NCBI GenBank assembly: GCA_007123655.1
Contig: SKKR01000173.1
Span: 1 to 8,005 of the forward strand
Origin: Thermomicrobiaceae bacterium
GTDB taxonomy: Bacteria > Chloroflexota > Chloroflexia > Thermomicrobiales > Thermomicrobiaceae
Direction of reading: 5' to 3'
DNA: 8,005 bases
Each line of letters begins with the position of its first letter. Position 1 is the first letter of the stretch. Below the pieces are notes generated by a model. That model saw only the letters and a program-made list of their open reading frames with translations. It ran no database searches and had not been told where the DNA came from. The position numbers were made by a program, and so were the translations under genes. Shown piece after piece: positions 5,700 through 8,005 of this stretch.

Positions 5700-8005
5700 C
5701 CTTCGACGACGTCGACGCGTGCTGCCGGGTAGTATGCGTAGGAGCCGCTTACCAGAGAGCGAGATTCGGCGACGCTGGGGGGCGTATACTCGAAGTCACT
5801 GTTCTGTCGAACAACTTCGCAAAATGTCTCAACGATCTCCGGATGAAACTGCGACCCCGCGTTCGCTTCCAGTTCACCAACGGCTTCCGTGACAGTGCTG
5901 CTCTGCTGATAGGTCCGCTGGGAAATCATCGTTTCAAACGCCTCGGCAACGGCGATAATGTACGCGCCGAGAGGGATTTCATCTCCGGACAACCCGTCGG
6001 GGTACCCGCATCCGTCGAAACGTTCATGATGGTGCCGAACCAGGGGGACGAGATCGGCAAGAGCGGGATGCTGTGCAAGAATTCTGGCGCCGCGCTCAGA
6101 ATGGCTGTTCATGAGCACGCGCTCTTCCCCGGTGAGCGGACCTGGTTTGCTCAGAACGTGATCCGGAATACCGAGCTTCCCGATGTCGTGCAGAAGACCA
6201 GCAAGCTCAATGCGACCGGTCTCGGCGTCGGAGGTACCCACCGACTCGGCGATGAGTCGCGCGTAATGGGCAACACGACGCGAGTGTTCAAGCGTGGTTG
6301 GATCCTTGGCGTCCACAACCGCGGCGAGTACTTCTACCGACGCGCGGTACACGAGTTGATTGCTCTCGACAAGCTCCGTGCGGTGAATTGCCGACGCCGC
6401 AAAACTGGCGAAGAGGAGAAATGTCTCGAAGTCAGCCTCCGAAAATCGGTGCCTGCCGAACCGGCTGATGAACAGCACCCCGATCACCTGGTCATCAGCG
6501 ACGAGCGGCGCTGCCATCGCACTTTCGCCATGCCGCCGGTAGTACGAAGCCTCACTATCATCGGCGTAGACCGTTGTCGGGCGAGCATCTGCTTCGTTAT
6601 CAAACACGGGAGCTCGGGTCTGAATGGTCTCCCCGCTGACACCCTGAGTGGAGGCAACGTTGATCTCAGACGCGTCAATACCGAACGAGTTGTGATACTT
6701 GAGCAATCTGAAGGATCCGCGGTCGTCGTTGAGCCGTCCGAGATACATCGTCTGGTACGGCACGATCCGATGCAGCTCGCGAACGAACGTTTCCAGTATC
6801 TCGTCCATGTCGTGATGACCGGTGATGCTCCGGGAGACTCTCAGGAGCGACTCGCGATTGATCGCCATCTGCCGCCGCTCGAGCGCATCCCCAATTCGAT
6901 TGGCGACGAGCTGGGCAAACTCCACGGTGCTTCGATCTGCCGAGTTTCCGGAGCCGTTCCTGAACAGCACGAGCAATCCCGGGGCGCGACCCTCGCGCCG
7001 CATTGGCACAACAAGTACTTCAGACACCGCGAGGCGCTTGAGTAAGACAATGATCTGGTCATCGTCGGTCTCGCCCCCGGTTGCATGATCCCGGTCAATG
7101 TGTCCACGCGTGACCGTCTCACTGACCAGCACCCGTTCAACGTCATCCAGGTATTCGCTGAGGTCGACACCTGACAGGCCATCTCTCAGCTCGATGGCCT
7201 TCCCAGGGTCGACATGGGACGCGGCCTCCCAGCGGATGCACCCGTATTCCCAGGTCGAACACGCTATGGCGACGCCGTCTGCCAGAATGCCAACGCCCGC
7301 CTCCACGATCGACTGAAGCGAATCTTCCAGCGCATCGGAAGACACCAGATGATCAGCCAATTCCGCCAGAAACGACTGTTGTCGGCTACGCAATGCAATC
7401 GCTTCGCGAGCTTGCGTCCTGGAAATCGCCGCGGCTGCCTGGTTCGCCAGGAGCGACATGACGCGTTCCTGACGGAGCGTGAACGCTTCGCTGTCGCTTC
7501 GACCGATGTACAGAGCACCGATCGTACCTTCATCCGTCGTCAGCGGAGCAATAAGAACCGAACGAACCGGTCGACCATCCGGTTCTAAGACGTGAACGAT
7601 CGGCGAGGCGATCGCATCGTCGTTGTTGACGATGCGGCCTTCCAGAATCGCTTTGCCGGTCAGCGATTTGTGGAGCGGAAGCTGATAGCCCGTCAGATCA
7701 ATTGAGAAACATCCCCAGTGCCTCTTGATTTCGACCGTCGAAAGATCATCGGCCAGCGTTGCAACAAACGCGTACTCGTACGGGATCAGATTTGCGAGCG
7801 AGTCGGCAATCTCATCCATCACCGCATCCAGCGAATCACTGTCCAGAACCGCCTGGCCGATACGACGCAGCGCTTCGGTCTCGGCTATGTGTTGCTGGGA
7901 CTCGTCGTACAGTCGCGCTTGCGAAATCACCCCGCCAGCCTGGTTGGCAATACCGAGGATCGCGTCCGTTGTCTCTCGACTGAAGATGCGATGGCTGTTT
8001 CGATA
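5696..8005 (-). CDS. Multi-GAF HD-GYP protein (upstream paralogue, 5' end cut off)
   Basis: The frame is open from the right edge to a TGA at 5698-5696, giving 769 visible residues; the start lies beyond 8005. The first visible residues (RNSHRIFSRETT, then IANQAGGVISQARL) match the end of the second GAF module of the downstream paralogue (its residues ~313-343), so about 310 residues are probably missing. Three more GAF-like modules follow at visible residues ~40-198, 205-375 and 380-543, then HD-GYP at ~550-735. Present are His574 (TLEHSR), His606-Asp607 (LLHDIGKLGIPD), His635 (HSERGA), the HHHE triplet at 658-661 and an intact CGYPDGLSGDEIP. However, the usual VADxFD reads VAEAFE: Glu688 replaces the conserved metal-ligand Asp and Glu691 replaces the next Asp. 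Because Glu can also bind metal, activity may be kept, altered or lost. No GGDEF, EAL or membrane segment is visible. A GTG at 7930 is in frame but lies within the GAF end and is not the start. Its tail (~30 residues after HD-GYP, SGSYAYYPAARVDVVEG) differs from the paralogue's. Confidence 0.88.
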   Translation of the reverse strand, partial: YRNSHRIFSRETTDAILGIANQAGGVISQARLYDESQQHIAETEALRRIGQAVLDSDSLDAVMDEIADSLANLIPYEYAFVATLADDLSTVEIKRHWGCFSIDLTGYQLPLHKSLTGKAILEGRIVNNDDAIASPIVHVLEPDGRPVRSVLIAPLTTDEGTIGALYIGRSDSEAFTLRQERVMSLLANQAAAAISRTQAREAIALRSRQQSFLAELADHLVSSDALEDSLQSIVEAGVGILADGVAIACSTWEYGCIRWEAASHVDPGKAIELRDGLSGVDLSEYLDDVERVLVSETVTRGHIDRDHATGGETDDDQIIVLLKRLAVSEVLVVPMRREGRAPGLLVLFRNGSGNSADRSTVEFAQLVANRIGDALERRQMAINRESLLRVSRSITGHHDMDEILETFVRELHRIVPYQTMYLGRLNDDRGSFRLLKYHNSFGIDASEINVASTQGVSGETIQTRAPVFDNEADARPTTVYADDSEASYYRRHGESAMAAPLVADDQVIGVLFISRFGRHRFSEADFETFLLFASFAASAIHRTELVESNQLVYRASVEVLAAVVDAKDPTTLEHSRRVAHYARLIAESVGTSDAETGRIELAGLLHDIGKLGIPDHVLSKPGPLTGEERVLMNSHSERGARILAQHPALADLVPLVRHHHERFDGCGYPDGLSGDEIPLGAYIIAVAEAFETMISQRTYQQSSTVTEAVGELEANAGSQFHPEIVETFCEVVRQNSDFEYTPPSVAESRSLVSGSYAYYPAARVDVVEG
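5700..5704 (-). promoter_or_regulatory. Ribosome binding site that questions the start of the downstream HD-GYP gene
   Basis: The minus strand reads GAAGG directly against the ATG at 5699, with no spacing, but 9 bases before a second in-frame ATG at 5690-5688 (protein MSGMEF...). By spacing, translation probably starts at 5690, shortening the protein by three residues and turning the 4-base overlap into a 5-base gap. Either arrangement supports coupling to the upstream gene. Confidence 0.5.

Noticed and set aside
5843..7045. 400-codon open frame on the plus strand
   Set aside because: It lies wholly antisense to the upstream GAF/HD-GYP gene, whose protein has clear domains throughout. The plus-strand translation shows no recognisable domain and has shadow-like composition.
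7928..7930. GTG as the start of the rightmost gene
   Set aside because: The 25 codons before it match the end of a GAF module in the paralogue, so the protein continues past the right edge.
1..8005. CRISPR array, tRNA/rRNA, insertion sequence or riboswitch
   Set aside because: No regularly spaced repeats, cloverleaf-like sequence, transposase or recognisable riboswitch core was seen on either strand.

Overview
The window looks like chromosomal DNA from a moderately GC-rich bacterium. The mix of genes fits Chloroflexota, possibly Thermomicrobia: a large soluble multi-GAF HD-GYP regulator pair, a fused phosphotransferase/P-loop kinase and a lone atypical tyrosine recombinase. That placement rests on recalled gene style, with no marker gene in view, so it is tentative. 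I see no rRNA, tRNA, CRISPR array, insertion sequence or prophage genes.

Layout, left to right. Bases 1-1032 (+) hold the 3' part of a two-domain protein: the end of an aminoglycoside-phosphotransferase-like domain fused to a P-loop kinase/ATPase domain. It faces a minus-strand tyrosine recombinase-like gene (1244-2284). The 211-base convergent gap carries a strong hairpin terminator and two weaker dyads. The recombinase has its own likely promoter (perfect TATAAT) and a good ribosome binding site. It is separated by 232 bases, rich in small palindromes, from the end of a minus-strand two-gene unit that fills the rest of the window.

That unit is a tandem pair of paralogous GAF/HD-GYP proteins. 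The upstream gene (5696 to beyond 8005, cut by the right edge) ends in an ATGA overlap with the downstream gene (2517-5699, 1060 residues, five GAF-like modules plus HD-GYP). The two share the same domain order and long identical stretches in the HD-GYP core, so they arose by duplication. Neither shows a GGDEF domain or a membrane segment in the visible part. The expected role is cytoplasmic hydrolysis of cyclic-di-GMP (or a related cyclic dinucleotide) under control of stacked GAF sensors.

The most notable details are: (i) the upstream HD-GYP copy has an Asp-to-Glu change at a conserved metal-ligand position that the downstream copy keeps; (ii) the recombinase keeps its tyrosine and second arginine, but the first arginine is displaced and both histidine positions are substituted; (iii) a palindrome cluster lies just upstream of the recombinase promoter. 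I found no convincing wholly new multi-gene system. The best candidates for something undescribed are the paired HD-GYP proteins acting together and the altered recombinase.
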